Shown here: positions 20,067 to 32,042 of the stretch, one piece after another
How positions within the stretch are numbered: the first letter of the stretch is position 1
Layout of the letters: each line of letters begins with the position of its first letter
Assembly: GCA_014925825.1 (NCBI GenBank)
Contig: JACGCK010000031.1
Coordinates: 1-64,000, forward strand
Origin: Pholiota molesta
Taxonomy: Eukaryota; Basidiomycota; Agaricomycetes; Agaricales; Strophariaceae
Length of the DNA: 64,000 nt
Direction of reading: 5' to 3'
Made by a program: the position numbers and the translations under genes
The notes under the pieces: generated by a model
What the model was told of the DNA's origin: nothing
Database searches by the model: none
What the model saw: the letters and a program-made list of their open reading frames with translations, nothing else

Positions 20067-21844
20067 TCAGTCAAAAAAGATCACAGCAATAGATATATCA
20101 TCCCTATTACAGCGAACGTCAATAAAAGTCTCAGCCTCCAGGCAAAGCACCACACACCTATATTTCCGCGCCCTCGGCATCGGGATTTCCAGCAATGCCA
20201 GCCCCAAGTCCTTGTTCGCGCCCCCGAGCGCATTCCGCATCAGGTGTACAGCAACTAGCTCGTCCTCGCAGATAAATTCTTCTCCGCGCGCCACCATTTG
20301 TACATCGTCGTCTTATCTTCATACCCAGGTGGCAATATGACTGGCAATTCCGAGGGGAGGTACGTTTTGGACGCGTTGTGTCTTTCGCATTGGTGATGGC
20401 GCGGTGGTAGTGGATTTAAAGCTCCGATTGGATTCCAGCGGTGGGTCGACGTCGAGAGGGACGCGTACGATGTGCGTTCTCCCGTCTCATCCACCGCCGT
20501 CGCGTCCGTGCCCCGGTCCTCCAGCCACCGGCCCACGAGCCCCACCACCTCCTCGCTCGTCAGGCAGTCCCACAGTCCGTCCGTCGCAAACACCACAAAT
20601 CGCCCTTCCGCACATCGCGCGTCGTACTGACCACAGGCTCCGCGGTGAAGTACGGCGGCGTCCTGCATGCATCGCGCGGCTTGTCCCCGAAGACCTTCTC
20701 ATGCAGCTGCGCCTGCACCGCGCGCGACCACTTCATCGCGCCGTCGCCGAACGCGCGCGCGGGGCCCCACCCGACGACGCGGCCGTTCTTCAGCAGCTCC
20801 GGCTCGTCGGGGTGCAGCGCGGTGAGGCGCGCGGCCTCGGCGGGGTTCAGCGCGGTCTGGTCCGCCGTGAGGGGGCGTGCTCGTAGGTGTAGCGCCGGTG
20901 GCGGTGGGGACGCGCCGCCGAGGACGGCGCGCGAGTCGCCTGTCAGCGCGACGCGGAGCGAGCGGTCGTCGACGTTGAACAGCCCGAGGAGCGCGCAGGA
21001 GCCGCTCCACGCGGCGCTGAGCGCGCGCACCGATTCCTGGAGGTGGTGCGGGGGCGCACCCGCGGCCGGGCGCAGGACGTCCGCGGCGGCGTCGGGGGTG
21101 TTGCACGCCTGCAGCGCAGCGTACGCCGCGTCGTCCAGCCCGAGCGCCGTCCGCGCGGCTTCGTGCACGCACACGTTGTCCACCGCGACGAACACCATCC
21201 GGATCGTGTCGTCGATCTCGGCGTCCGGCGGGATCGGGTTGGGCAGCGCGCCCGGCGCGGGCAGGTACACGCCGCTCGCGACGTCCATCGCGGCGTGCTT
21301 CTGCGCATGCTCGGAGTAGAGGTCCGCGAGCGCGCCGATGACCGCGTCGGAGAGGACGTGGTTGAGCTGCACGGCGGTGCGCGCGCCGCTGTGGCCGTCG
21401 TAGACGCCGATGGCGAGGTAGCCGAGGGTGCTGGAGAAGGGGTAGTAGTTGATAGAGATGCGGTCCTCGCCCGAGGCCGTGCTAAATGGGAGGTGAGAAA
21501 TACTTTGAGTGGGAACTATTGGGAACACACGTCTGGGCACAGGCGATCCCTCGCACGCCAGGTGCGAGCCCCAGCGGCGGCAGTGGGCTGTCGGGCTGTT
21601 GGGGATGCCAATCGGAGTGGGCGTCAGCGTAGACTTTCCGTTGATACAGAAGGTAGCCCGTGGCGGAGACGACGCCGAATCCTAGGACGAGATAGTGCGT
21701 CCTGACATTCCTGGCGCTGCTCCTAGCAGGAACTGCAGTGGACATGGTTCGTGCAAACGTTGAGTGACTCCGCTGCACGACATAACGCGCCCGTATCAAG
21801 GCAGATACGCGTGGCCGCAACATTGTGGGCGTTAACGAGGACAT
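20067..21844 (-). CDS. Mitochondrial PP2C phosphatase, PDH-phosphatase (Ptc5) type
   Basis: Start at 21844, exon 1 to 21531, intron 21482-21530, a large exon to 20158, intron 20104-20157 and a last exon ending at 20067. An Arg-rich N-terminus and a membrane-like segment (YLVLGFGVVSATGYLLYQR) suggest mitochondrial targeting and anchoring. PP2C motifs follow: AIGVYDGHSGARTA (metal-binding Asp), SCALLGLFNVDDRSLRVALT, GDSRAVLG, FATDGLWDCLTSEE and the final RDDISIAVIFF. LVAVHLMRNALGGANKD near the end is typical of pyruvate dehydrogenase phosphatases. These enzymes dephosphorylate and activate the PDH E1 subunit in the matrix. Two or three -1 frame shifts (for example at GATTTGTGG near 20600 and GAAGAATTTATC near 20286) break the frame at conserved places. 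They look like consensus errors, because the protein fits on both sides. Divergent from X copy 2. Confidence 0.82.
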
Positions 21845-22028
21845 GGGACGACCGGGAGGTATCTAGCGCTGGCATGGAAGACATATCACTCAGTGGCATT
21901 CGTCAAGCGTCACACATGAACATTAGAATTGTGACATTGTACACGTGACAGAGAAAAATTGAAAATCATAAATTTAATGGCCTGCTCACAACGATTTGAC
22001 CCTTTTTTATTTCTTAGCGCCAAATATC
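21845..22028. promoter_or_regulatory. Divergent promoter region, PP2C / family X copy 2
   Basis: A 184-nt gap between two divergent starts, paired with the relic arrangement at 17375-17578. Confidence 0.45.
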
Positions 22029-22875
22029 ATGAGCAACTTCGCTAATCTCCCGACCGCACGCATGTCCTTCTCCGAGACCAATACCCCTCGCAATGTCAAA
22101 ACCATCATTATTTCCGTGATGAAGGACGGAGGGAGCATTGAATATGCCATTGCGCCTCTGAAAACAGCGTATCCGGTAATATTAACGGTGATCTTGAACT
22201 CAGCAATTCCATTTTACTAATTTACATTGTTGGGAATATTTACAGGAAGCTGTATTTACCGCCTTCGAGGCTCTGAAAGATCACCTAGAGAATCTTACGC
22301 CCGATGATATTTGCTTGAAGGTGGCTGCGAAGAATATGAGCGGCAAGTTGATTTGGGCTTCCGTTGCTCCGTCTTTGTGGAAGGAAATCGTGTCGGAAGG
22401 TACGAGTTACGAATCTTCCCAAAATCTACACCAGCCGTACCTACGCAAGTTGCGGAACCATCTGCGAACATGGTCGAGGAACCTCGACCCCTCATCCTAT
22501 TCAAGCTTCCTGAATGTGCAGCAAGGGATGGATATCCGCTCCATATGAGAGCCGTAGCTCCGAAGTCATACGACGTAAGCAGACTGTAAAATAACATTCG
22601 TTCTTACAAAGCTGACTATCAATGGCAAATTATTATCATTATTATAGGACACAAGGAGTCTAGCTTTTAATGCGATGAAGGATCGCTTCATAGAAAAGAA
22701 GTCATCTTGGAAGGATATTCTATTACGAGGGGTTATCGGAGAGGGTACGCAAGAGAAGATTCTTTCGTTTGACATCTTTATATCTGCCTATGGGACGGGC
22801 GAAAGTCCTGAATGGATGCGCCTTATCACTCAGATGAAGAAAGAGCATCCTAACTTCAAAATCTTGATGTTGTGA
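22029..22875 (+). pseudogene. Family X, copy 2 (one -1 shift)
   Basis: Three exons as in the intact copy at 61651-62509: 22029-22175, 22246 to about 22573, and about 22649-22875. Exon 1 gives NVKTIIISVMKDGGSIEYAI; exon 3 gives DILLRGVIGEGTQEKILSFD and ends PNFKILML. In exon 2 the run GGTACCGAATTA of the sister copy is GGTACGAGTTA here (near 22400), one base short, which shifts the second half of exon 2. Without that loss the copy would be complete, so it is either freshly broken or affected by a consensus error. No known domain was recognised; see the intact copy for the protein description. Confidence 0.65.
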
Positions 22876-22999
22876 TTAGCGAATGGCTACATTTTGATAG
22901 GATAGTCTTATTTTTGATAATGCCAATCATACATGAATAGGAAAGTGGTGAAAACAACGTACCTGAACCAAGAGTAAAGGAAACCAACCAAGGTATATT

Positions 23000-23240
23000 C
23001 TTGATGAAATTGGCCTGAGCTGCGATCTCCGCGCAGGCGCTTCCGGACTGGACGACGGCGACAGTGGTGCAGTCCTGACCACCGAGGCCGCGGATGATTT
23101 ATTGGAGATTGTGGAATTAGGTTCGTTCACAGGGGATTGTACAAAGTCTTTCTGATCTCGCCGACGAACTAAGGCTGCCGCACATCGGGTTGATGATGAT
23201 TCGATGTTGACTGGCCCTAGCCGGTACCTACATAACGCCA
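23000..23240 (-). pseudogene. LysM gene relic
   Basis: Minus-strand sequence matching LysM exons 3 and 4: GCCGCGGTGGTCAGGACTGC-like, then GTCGTCCAGTCCGGAAGC and, upstream, GTACCGGCTAGGGCCAGTCA. Frames and splice sites are broken and no signal-peptide exon is present. Confidence 0.65.
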
Positions 23241-23654
23241 GAAGCCAGTGAGCGAACAGAGCGCCGACCACGTACACTGGCTATTGCTGAAGAACCCCTT
23301 CAAGGAAAGCAAGGAGTGTTCCTGAGATGCTTGACAAGGGTCGTCTTGCCCGGGCAAGTTGCGCCTCTAATGAATTATCGGTGAGAGAGTGGAATGTTGA
23401 ATCCAAGAGCACACGCCCAACAGAAATCGATCACCTTCGTCTTCTCAGCCATTCGTCGTGGAACAAGATCACTGGCAGAAGATTCCAAGAAGATTCAGAA
23501 AGCGCTTGAAGCTTCGCGATAAATCGATCTTCACGTGTGCAATGAGACATGGAAGCTTTATGACATCATGTCGGAATGGTTGAACCATGCGTCATTGGCG
23601 CGGTGTTCGATATAAGATTCACGATTACATGCCTTGGCCTCCACATTTACCGCC

Positions 23655-23954
23655 ATGTATCGTTCACAAGCCATCCGTCTCGCGCGCGCAAACGCCAGGC
23701 CCGTATACGCTCCATTCACTGTGAGTTCCTCTCGGTATTCAATACTGTGCATCACTTATAGTGTCTCATTGACAGGGTGCCCGCGCGTACAACGTACAAA
23801 CCCCATCTCAGACTAAAAAGCCTGACAACACCATACTCTACATGACGCTTGGACTGGTTGCCGTGGGGGGTGCTATCTTTATTTCAAAAACAACCCCGAA
23901 GAGGTGCAGAGCCTGAAAGAGCGAGCTCAGCGAGAAGGCGCCGAAGCGAAATAG
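23655..23954 (+). CDS. Small mitochondrial-type single-pass membrane protein
   Basis: Exon 1 is 23655-23720 and exon 2 starts at 23776 after a 55-nt intron (GTGAG...GACAG). The N-terminus MYRSQAIRLARANARPVY is Arg-rich without acids, like a mitochondrial presequence. It is followed by GARAYNVQTPSQ and the membrane segment ILYMTLGLVAVGGAIF. As written, the frame stops at 23916 (TPKRCRA). One extra base after ATCTTT near 23880 would instead give YFKNNPEEVQSLKERAQREG and a stop at 23954, which looks much more protein-like. A -1 error or mutation is therefore likely. Small proteins of this shape are widespread in basidiomycetes; function unknown. Confidence 0.55.
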
Positions 23955-24074
23955 AAAGCCAAGGACACTGTCGAAGACGTGCAGAAAAGGCACAGTCGTA
24001 GATAGAAGTCAATTGTTGGATTCGACACAAAGTAGTCATTAATTCTATGTAACCTTTTTCGTGTATCAAGATAT

Positions 24075-24285
24075 TAGAACCTTGAAGCGACGATGCTCCT
24101 TCTTCATTTGAATGATGAGACGCTCCCATTCGGGACCTTCACTTGTTCCGTAGGTGGATATATAGGTTTCCAAAGAAACTGTCCCTCCTCTCGTTCCTTC
24201 TTCAAATGAACCTCGTATAAGGACATTCTCTGAGGAAAGCCTTTCTGTTTTGAAGTCATCCTTGAGCCTGTTAAAGGTTGGTTAA
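24075..24285 (-). pseudogene. Family X fragment (exon 3 only)
   Basis: Minus-strand match to exon 3 of family X: WERLIIQMKKEHRRFKV-like end, TYGTSEGPEWE, and the start SSENVLIRGSFEEGT. No exons 1-2 follow upstream in the expected place. Confidence 0.7.
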
Positions 24286-24491
24286 AGGCTAAAATCACGG
24301 CGACCAAAGAATGATATTCAAATTTTTGTCGCACCTCACAGGACTCCTGTCAATTTTTTCTATCCACACCGTTACATTTCTATTTGTCTCTTCACTGCTT
24401 CCCCAGTCTCCAAGCCGAGCATAGAGCTTGCAGTAGTATGGATTAAAACCATCGTAATATATCCACGTGACTTGCAGGCGCCTATCCTCGC

Positions 24492-24535
24492 CTATCAATG
24501 ATACTATCAATGATACTATCAATGTATCATTGAAA
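24492..24535. repeat. Short tandem repeat, 12-bp unit
   Basis: About three copies of ATGATACTATCA in a row, next to the X fragment. Two related words occur just upstream of X copy 1 (17409-17430). Confidence 0.7.
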
Positions 24536-24579
24536 TTTGACGCGGACGAGTCACGACGCCATTTTGTTCAGTCACACTC

Positions 24580-25444
24580 ATGAGCAATCCTGCTGATCTC
24601 TCGGGCTGCCACGTTCCTTCGTCGAGGATGATAGAGAATGGGGACACACTCGCGAGGATACCCGCCCGACAAGAACTGTAGTTTTCTCGGTAATAACGGA
24701 AGGAGGAAAATCGAGTACGCCGTTGCGCCTATGAAGCATCATATTCGGTAACATCGACAGTTTTCCTGGGTTGCGCTATTATGCCTTGCTAAATACTGTT
24801 ATTTGGAAATGTAGGAAGCTATTGCAATAGCCTTCGAAGTTCTGGGAGATCATCTAGTAGATCTCGCGCCTCATACCGTCTATTTGAAAATGGGAGCGAG
24901 GGATGCCAGCGGAAACATAGTTTGGGCTTTCGTAGCGCCGTTTTTATGGAATGAAATGTTTCCGAAGGCACCGAGTTACGGATATTCCCAAAATCCACGT
25001 CAGCTGCGCAGAAGCAAATTGCGGATGCCTCCGGAGGAGAAAAGGCGAGACCCATTATCACACTCAAACTCCCTGAATTATTATCGAACGACGGTCATCG
25101 ATGGAAATTAAAACTATTCTTCCGAAGTCATACGATGTACGTCCATCCTAAAACAGTTTCTTCTTTCATAGCTGAATCGAGTACGAATGATTGTTATTCC
25201 AATTTTCCAGGCAACAAAGATGTTTGCCTTTGAGGCAGCGAAAAATCGCTTCCAGAAACGCAAGCAATCCTGGAAAGACGTTATATTACAAGGGGTAGCT
25301 GAAGACGGCACCTGGACAAAGCTGATTTCGTTTGACGCTTACATATCTTATTGCGGAACGGGAGAAAATGCTGAATGGTTGAATTTTATCAATAGGCAGC
25401 TGGAAGCGGATCCTAACTTCAAGTTCAAGATCTTGATGTATTAA
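24580..25444 (+). pseudogene. Family X, copy 3 (degraded)
   Basis: Exon 1 begins MSNPADLSG but is broken by a stop before the conserved VFSVITEGGGKIEYAV-like part. Exon 2 is clear (EAIAIAFEVLGDHLVDLAP, KMGARDASGNIVWAFVAP) and then loses one base near 24962 (ATGTTTCCG versus ATTGTATCGG in copy 1). Exon 3 is intact to the stop at 25444 (WKDVILQGVAEDGTWTKLIS, YCGTGENAEWL). Several independent lesions make this a real pseudogene. Confidence 0.75.
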
Positions 25445-25879
25445 TCCGCGAAAAGCGGTGATATCGCTAATGTTCTCTAGTACTTTTAGAAACGAAACAT
25501 TATTTTAGGAGATAACTGGAGTGCCCATTATGATGATGTGCACATAATTATTGGCATATACGGCCACCTCGTTCACTCGGAGCACACTCTTTTCGGGTGG
25601 CAGATCCGCAATATCAGATCTATTATTGCAGGCCGTGAGCGCTACAGCCGGAGGTCTCGAGGGCTAGGTTGACGCGAGGTTGGGGCAAGGTCATTAATCA
25701 TTGCTACCACTTCACCGTCACAAGATGCGTGCAATATTGAGGCTTCCCCTCTCTAAATGGCCTCAAAAGTGTTCTTCAACAATACTTATGAGAGTTTTCA
25801 TAACTCTTATTCTCCCATATTTAATGCTAGTCGTAGCTCTGACTCGAAAAGAATTGACACCCTCAAGATTTGTTCTCAT

Positions 25880-26110
25880 ATTATGACCGAGGGACAGGCG
25901 TGCGAAAATGGCGACAGCTGGATTCCAATTGTTGCGACAGGAAGTGTCAGGCCTTTATTATCAACCACTACATCCTCTAACTCCTCCAGGTACCACGACG
26001 TACATTGACCGTGATTCAAATCAGGAATATAAGACACAAATCGAAATGGACTTCCCTTTTCTACGCGGGAATCACGCTTGCTTTTTGTGTTGGGAGAACA
26101 GCGGTTGACG
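25880..26110 (+). repeat. Dispersed repeat, copy 1
   Basis: About 230 bp nearly identical to the reverse complement of 60825-61062 (GGACAGGCGTGCGAAAA, GTGTCAGGCCTTTATTATCA, GGACTTCCC and ACGCGGGAATCACGC in the same order). Both copies lie a few hundred bases downstream of a family X gene and in its orientation, so the repeat travelled with it or marks the duplicated segment. Confidence 0.8.
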
Positions 26111-26595
26111 TGTGGTCGACGACGTGCCAGTGAAGGCCAACGCCGTTCAGTTCAATTTCGAACATGATAAGATGGATCAAAGAAACAGACAGTATGCATG
26201 AATGTAAGTACGGTACAGTACAGCAGTTGAAGAACATGGACAAGTACAGCATGAGGGGAGAAAATATGTGAGATTAGGGCCGAGGAAATGGGAATATTGA
26301 CGAGAGAATGACTACGGACGAATGATATCGAAACACGACGGATGGGTAAGTGTCGGATGATGGCAGCAGAAGGAAAGCAAAAGAAAGGGGTGAAAATGGT
26401 ATTACGAAGAAAGAAGGGATGGAACAGAAAAGGGAAATGAAGAACCGAAAATACACATGCCCAAGATTGAATGCTCCCACACCTACAAAATTGGGACACA
26501 AAAAGAAATATAGGCGTTAAAAACCAAACACAAAGAAAAACGAAAAACAACAGGAGCCCAACCGACTGGCCAACCAGCACCGCCCAACGCGTCAC

Positions 26596-28541
26596 TCATG
26601 CCGTTGGCACCTCCACCGCACCTCCACCCGCTGTCGCCGCCGCCTCCTCATCCTCCCAATCCAACCTCACCGGCTCCAAATAACTCTCCGGCACCAGGGC
26701 ATGCCTCACCTCTCCCTCGACATCGGCATCCGCGCTCTCATCCACGACCACCGCCCAGCCAACCCCGCCCCCGCGCCCGACGACACGCACCACCTGGTCC
26801 TCCACAAGGCGCATCTCCGCGGTGCCCTCCGGCTCGAAGGCGTACAGCGCGCGGTACAGCCCCGGATACAGCGCGTCCTCGTCCTCGTCCTCCTGCTCGT
26901 CCGCAAGTACACCGCCGGCGCCGCCCTCCTCGTCCCACTCCTCCTCCGTCCGGAAGTTCTGGTCCAGGTCGCCCTGGCTCGGGAACCCGCCGCCCTCCGC
27001 CCCCGCCCCGCTGGCACCCGCATTCGCCGGGTACGCCCACCTCAGCGTCCCGAACACGGAGCTGCTCCCCCACCCGCCGTCCGCGTCGCCCCACTCGCCG
27101 TCCTCGTCCTCGCCGTCCTCGCGCCCGTCGTCGCTGCTCGCCGCGCTGCTCCCGCCGACGCTGTGCGCGCGCGGCGCGCCGAGGCGGCGGTTCAGCCGCG
27201 CGACCGCGTTCGCGCGCGGGACGTCGGGCCCGGCCCCGCGGTGCCGCTCGTCGGACGCGGGGAAGCCGAAGTCGCGCACGCGGATGCACGCGCTGCGCAC
27301 TGCGCGCGCGGCAGGCGCCAGGACGTGCGCCACTGCCGCCACCGCCGCGGAGGTGGACGCCTCGGGCTGCGCGTGCGCGTCGCCCGGCGGCGGCCCGCTG
27401 ACGCTGAGCGCGAACGCGGGGCTCGCGGGCGACGGCAGGGGCGACGCCGGCGCGAAGCTCTGGCTCAGGCGGTGCGGGTGCATCATCGGCGACGCCGCGC
27501 CCGCGCCGGACGTGCTCTTCCGCAGCGAGTTCGCGCGCGAGACGACCTGCGAGGGCGGGCGCGACGGCTTCGAGCGCGTCGACGCGGACGAGAGCGAGGG
27601 CACGCCCGACACCCGCCGGGAGAGCGCGGGCGAGGGCGGCGCGGGCCGGTTGGAGAACAGCGACGGCGAGGAGGCGGAGGTGCAGGAGGCGGGGTCGGCG
27701 GGCGGGGCGAAGGAGGTGGAGAGCGGCCGGCTGCGGCTCGTGTTGCTGAAGGTGCTGAACGCGGGGCTCGAGGGCGAGCTCGCGCCGTTCAGGCTCGTCA
27801 GGCCGGCGTCGAGGTTGCTGGGGATGATGATCTTCGCGGGGTATTCGTCCTCTTGTCGTAGCCTCGTCTTCGTCGTTGCAGTCGTCGGTGTTGTGGGTAT
27901 TGTTGGAGGTGGTATCAGCGGGTCTGCCGTCTCGGGTATAGGTGCGTCTTCTGGGGGCAAGGCCAATGTCTGGATCGTCGGTGTTGTCGAGGAGGACGTT
28001 GACCCCTCTGCGCCGGGCGATCTTGGGGGCTCGAGTGTGCTGCTACTAGTACCTGTCTGATATTGCATGGTATATGGCGTAGGTGTAGTAGGCGATAGCA
28101 TGGACGGGGAGGAAGGGGGTATCCCTGCGTCTAAGCTCGGATACTCTTTTGTTGTTGTTGTTGTCGAAGCTCCAGGTGCTGATGGAGACGGAGATAGCAA
28201 TGGAGATGGAGATGCGACCGGCAGTTGCGGTAGGCCGTTCACGGCGAGGGCTGGGGCCTGCACCCCGCTCGTCGACGAGCGCTGCGAGCTCGGCTCAGAC
28301 CCCGCGTGTGGGGCTGTTGACGTTGCTGCTGCGGCATCACCGTTAGCAGTTGGCGTAGTCACTGCGGGGGTGGTCGTGATGTGCGCAGTGGTGCTCAGCT
28401 TGCGACTGTTCCGGGCGGCCGGGGCCGGCTTGACAGCGAACTCGTGTGCACCGGGTGTCGGAGGCGGCAGGAACGAGGAGGAGGGTGATGGAAAGGGCGA
28501 CACGGACGCTTCGCCTTCGAGGGCGATTGAAAGCCGCGATG
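26596..28541 (-). CDS. SH3-domain protein with long disordered N-terminus (NBP2-like tail)
   Basis: One long exon of about 648 codons. It has no ATG near its 5' end but begins right after a good acceptor (TTTGCTCCCTCTAG at 28542), so at least one short upstream exon carrying the start lies in 28.6-29.0 kb and was not identified. Most of the protein is Ser/Pro/Thr/Ala-rich low complexity. The C-terminus (bases about 26640-26870) is an SH3 domain: YPGLYRALYAFEPEGTAEMR, then LVEDQVVRVVGR, GWAVV and ALVPESYLEPV, preceded by an acidic segment EEEWDEEGG-like. The acidic lead plus a C-terminal SH3 recalls NBP2/Nbp2-like adaptors that link PP2C phosphatases to MAPK pathways, but this is only a resemblance. 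The opposite-strand open frames here are artefacts of GC bias. Confidence 0.7.
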
Positions 28542-28599
28542 CTAGAGGGAGCAAATATCAGTATGAGTGTGATTGTTATTTATAGAATAGAACGAGATG

Positions 28600-31500
28600 A
28601 AAGGGATTCCTGGAACATATGAAGCCACAGAAATTGAACTAAATGAAATGGGAAAAGGAAGCCCTGGGTGACGAGAACAGGTGATTATTGACGAGAAAAG
28701 TGTGTCCTTGAAAGAAGAAGGAACACATAATGCAGCCCTCGATGTCATCAGCCTTTCTCAGCTCCCATTCAGCCTCCCCACCGTCGTCTACACGCGTCCC
28801 AAGGTGATCATTCTATCTGATCTCTCCCCATGCCAGCTCGCAGAAGATAATTAAGATCGGCAACTTGCATTCCGCTTTGACTATCAATCATAAAGGCACC
28901 AAAAAAACTCACCTGGAGGCTCAGAGTACACTGCTGATGCCATAGCCCAATCTATATCCTGAATCAATCCTGCAACGTAACAATACGATCCGGATATTCC
29001 TGTCGCGCGATGAAGAAGTGGAATTCGTTCGGCAGCAGTTCTGACGACTAGAAATATTCAGCAGCAGTGGTGGGAGCTGTATTGGAGGATTCTGGAGACA
29101 AAAGACGGCGCGAAAAGCTGACAGGCGGGCGGCAGATCCGGTGGGATTTATAGGGCTCTGAGACGCCGGAATGTGGGGAAACAGAGCGTAGATTAGGCTG
29201 GCTATCGAGAAGCGGGAAGGGGTATGTGATAAAGACTTTTTGACCAGCCAGGTAACCAGGCAATGCCAGATTACAAGCAGGCCACCACCCAGCCCATCCC
29301 GTTGCTATGGCGTCCGCTTGGCCTTGTTTGGCTCCGGTGGCGGCCTCACGCTTTTCCTTGCATTGCTCTCATCCCACGATACTCATTCCAGCGGTCTGCA
29401 AGCTTCCCTTTTGCTTTTCTATTTGGCTGTCGTGCTGTGTAAGGGTCTCGGCGCAGTGTGCGCTTCCTTGCTCAAGTTCTCATTTCGGCCCTGCGTTCCG
29501 TGGTCGGGCTATTTGCGTCTTGTGCTGTGAGCGATGTCAATTTGCACGAATGCCACCGCGTATAAAACGTTCCACTGCACACTCACTAGACCGGGTTTCG
29601 ATATCTTATGCTTAGGAACTCGCTCCGTCTGGGCCCATATAACCTCAAGCCAAGTCTTCTTGTGCAGTCCCAGTCCGGGTTCCTTTTTTGGAAGTGGAAT
29701 ACACTTTCTGGCGCCTTCAAAGATCCGCGTACTTGGAGTGAGGTTGGTTTGGATCCAAATAACATCGCCTGCAGCTTGATTTCTATGTCCTCGCTACCAC
29801 TCCATGTCTTATTTTACATACACTCACGTTTTCTGATCTTCTAAGCCGAATGGTCCTTTGCATTCAGAGCTCCTAAATTCTGGTCACACTCCGCGCGCAG
29901 TCCCTATACAGGAACACAGCGCTATAGCCCGAGATTGGTGCTGCGCCATGACAAAGCCTCGCAAACTGATAATAGGCAACTATATACAAGGTTGCATATC
30001 CATCCGAAACTTCAGACAAGCGGCCCGCCCCGTTAATCCACTGTGTGTTTTTCCGAGGGCGGTAATCGCTAGCTCTGAACTCCCTCGCCATGGCTAACTT
30101 CACTGGCACTGAGTCTGATAGGATGCCAATGATCACTCCTATCGGTCTTCGGTCACCTATGATTTGCATTTTCTGGCCTTATTCTGCACGGCGTTAGCGA
30201 TATGCCGATTATCTCGAGCGCATAAAGGTGTCCATCTGTCAATGTCTTCACAGGTTCTCTCAGTCATACATATAGACGCATGTGTATAAATAGCTATTAT
30301 GCATAAATGCTTGGATGCCCGTTGACCTCGGATGGTCTGTCAACTCAGTGATCCATTCAAGCACACGATTCTGTGAGTCTGCATATTCCACGAGCTTGTC
30401 ATCTGGTCAAGTTCATGCGAAATACAAAGGCTATGTACTATTATCACACCAATTCCATCATGTAGTCATCAATTCGTTACCCATTTGTCTCTGTGTCGCT
30501 GTTCTGCCTGCTGCGCTACTTGGGATCGTGACTGTTCCGTATATTGGAGCTCTCGAACCCCGGTGCTTCACCCTGTGCGTGGCCGACTTCATTGAGCACA
30601 AATCTGACTTCTAGCTATTCCTTATAATTTCGGCCGTTCCATACTCGTGCTTCCCAACGCAGAGTCCACTCCTCCGCATTCCACCAATCCAATACGTGCG
30701 ACCGTCTCTCGTGTACATCTTGCCTCCTGCCCCAATGTCCGCCACGCACCCTCGCACGCCACCTCCAACGCCCACCGACCGTGCCCCCTGCCCACCGTAG
30801 TTCGTGCGCGCCACACAGCCTCCCTTCCGCCTCCCGCCCTCCTCGCAATGACTTTATCAGTGTTGGCTCGCGCGAGCATTGCAGAATAACAGCTCCAGTC
30901 CAGGGGCGGGCGGGCGAGGTGCGGTGCCCAACGACGAACCTAACATGGGTGTGTGATGTATCGCGGGAGCGCTGCGGGATGCCCCAGAGCCGCCGAACGC
31001 GTTACTTAGTTAGCACACCCCAATGAGCCCCAATGGCATTGGCAGCCGAGTGGGCAGGTTGTCCGCGTGCACATCGTCGTCGTTGACGACGGCGTCACGG
31101 CACCAGAGGTAGGACAACTTCCTCGGGGTTTATCAATCTGACTCCCTCTGACTCCCCATCCATCCAACTGCATTAACATTGACGACATCCCGCGACCCAT
31201 GGTTTGGTAAGTTACTCGCCCGCTTTTTGAGCGCATATAATAGTGACTGAGAATCCATAAATTGGATTTCTACAGGGTGGAGGTGAGTACCTCTACAGTA
31301 TTTGTGCCAATATCAATGATAGGACTGAGTACGCGAATGACAATCCACCCTTATCCTCTCATTTAAACTTCTGGGCGCATATATTCACTTCAAATCGTGA
31401 ATAAGACTCGAAGGCGAGTCCATTTGTAGTATGAGCGCCAGTATCAACAATTCGCACTGATTATTACCCTGGCATGCAACTGACGACCCATGCAAACGCT

Positions 31501-32040
31501 CGACTCCGCGGTGGCCGACATCCTCGACGCTATACGGTCCATACCCCATCCACAATCCATCCGACAAGCACCTTGCACGATGCCGCCAGCAATTCGGGAG
31601 GGAGGTCGGGAGGTTGGGGCACCGAGGGTTGAGGATGGGTGCGATTGCATTGCAGCAGTTCGCAGCGGGGCGCAGAGGGACGCGTAGACATAAATGCTAG
31701 GAAATGTATCGATAGATACTATTTTAATGAAATTAGCAAGAATAAGCCTCATTCTACCGCCGCAGACCACAGTGCGACGCAGGAATATAGCCTACAGACG
31801 CAGAGTTACTCATGTAAAAACGTTTCGCATCCACATGCAGATTTTACGCTTATTTCTGCATCTCCGCTCAGACCACCGGAGAGCTTCAAGACTGAGATCC
31901 AAAAAAGCAGGCCACGAGCTGTCTCTGAGCTGTCTCTAGAATATTAGGCTACTCTCAACCTGAAGTCATAAAATGCGACCAAATGGTAATATCTGTGCCA
32001 GCCTATCTTTTAGTAACTGTCTTATTCTAGAGTTCGCGCT
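28600..32040. other. Long intergenic stretch without a recognised gene
   Basis: Apart from a possible first exon of the SH3 gene (28.6-29.0 kb), the open frames here (for example 29240-29844, 30647-30889, 31490-31687) are short, overlap on both strands, lack consistent intron signals and show no known motif. Between 30.6 and 31.1 kb the DNA is GC-rich and repetitive in CGCAC/GTGCG words. Confidence 0.5.
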
Positions 32041-32042
32041 GG

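Noticed and set aside
20441..21705. Plus-strand frames of 160-292 codons opposite the PP2C gene
   Set aside because: The PP2C motifs are on the minus strand; the plus-strand products are Arg/Ala/Ser-rich without motifs.
26598..28585. Long open frames (up to 412 codons) on the plus strand opposite the SH3 gene
   Set aside because: They are low-complexity Arg/Pro/Ala translations produced by GC-rich codon bias of the minus-strand gene; no domain, no intron pattern.
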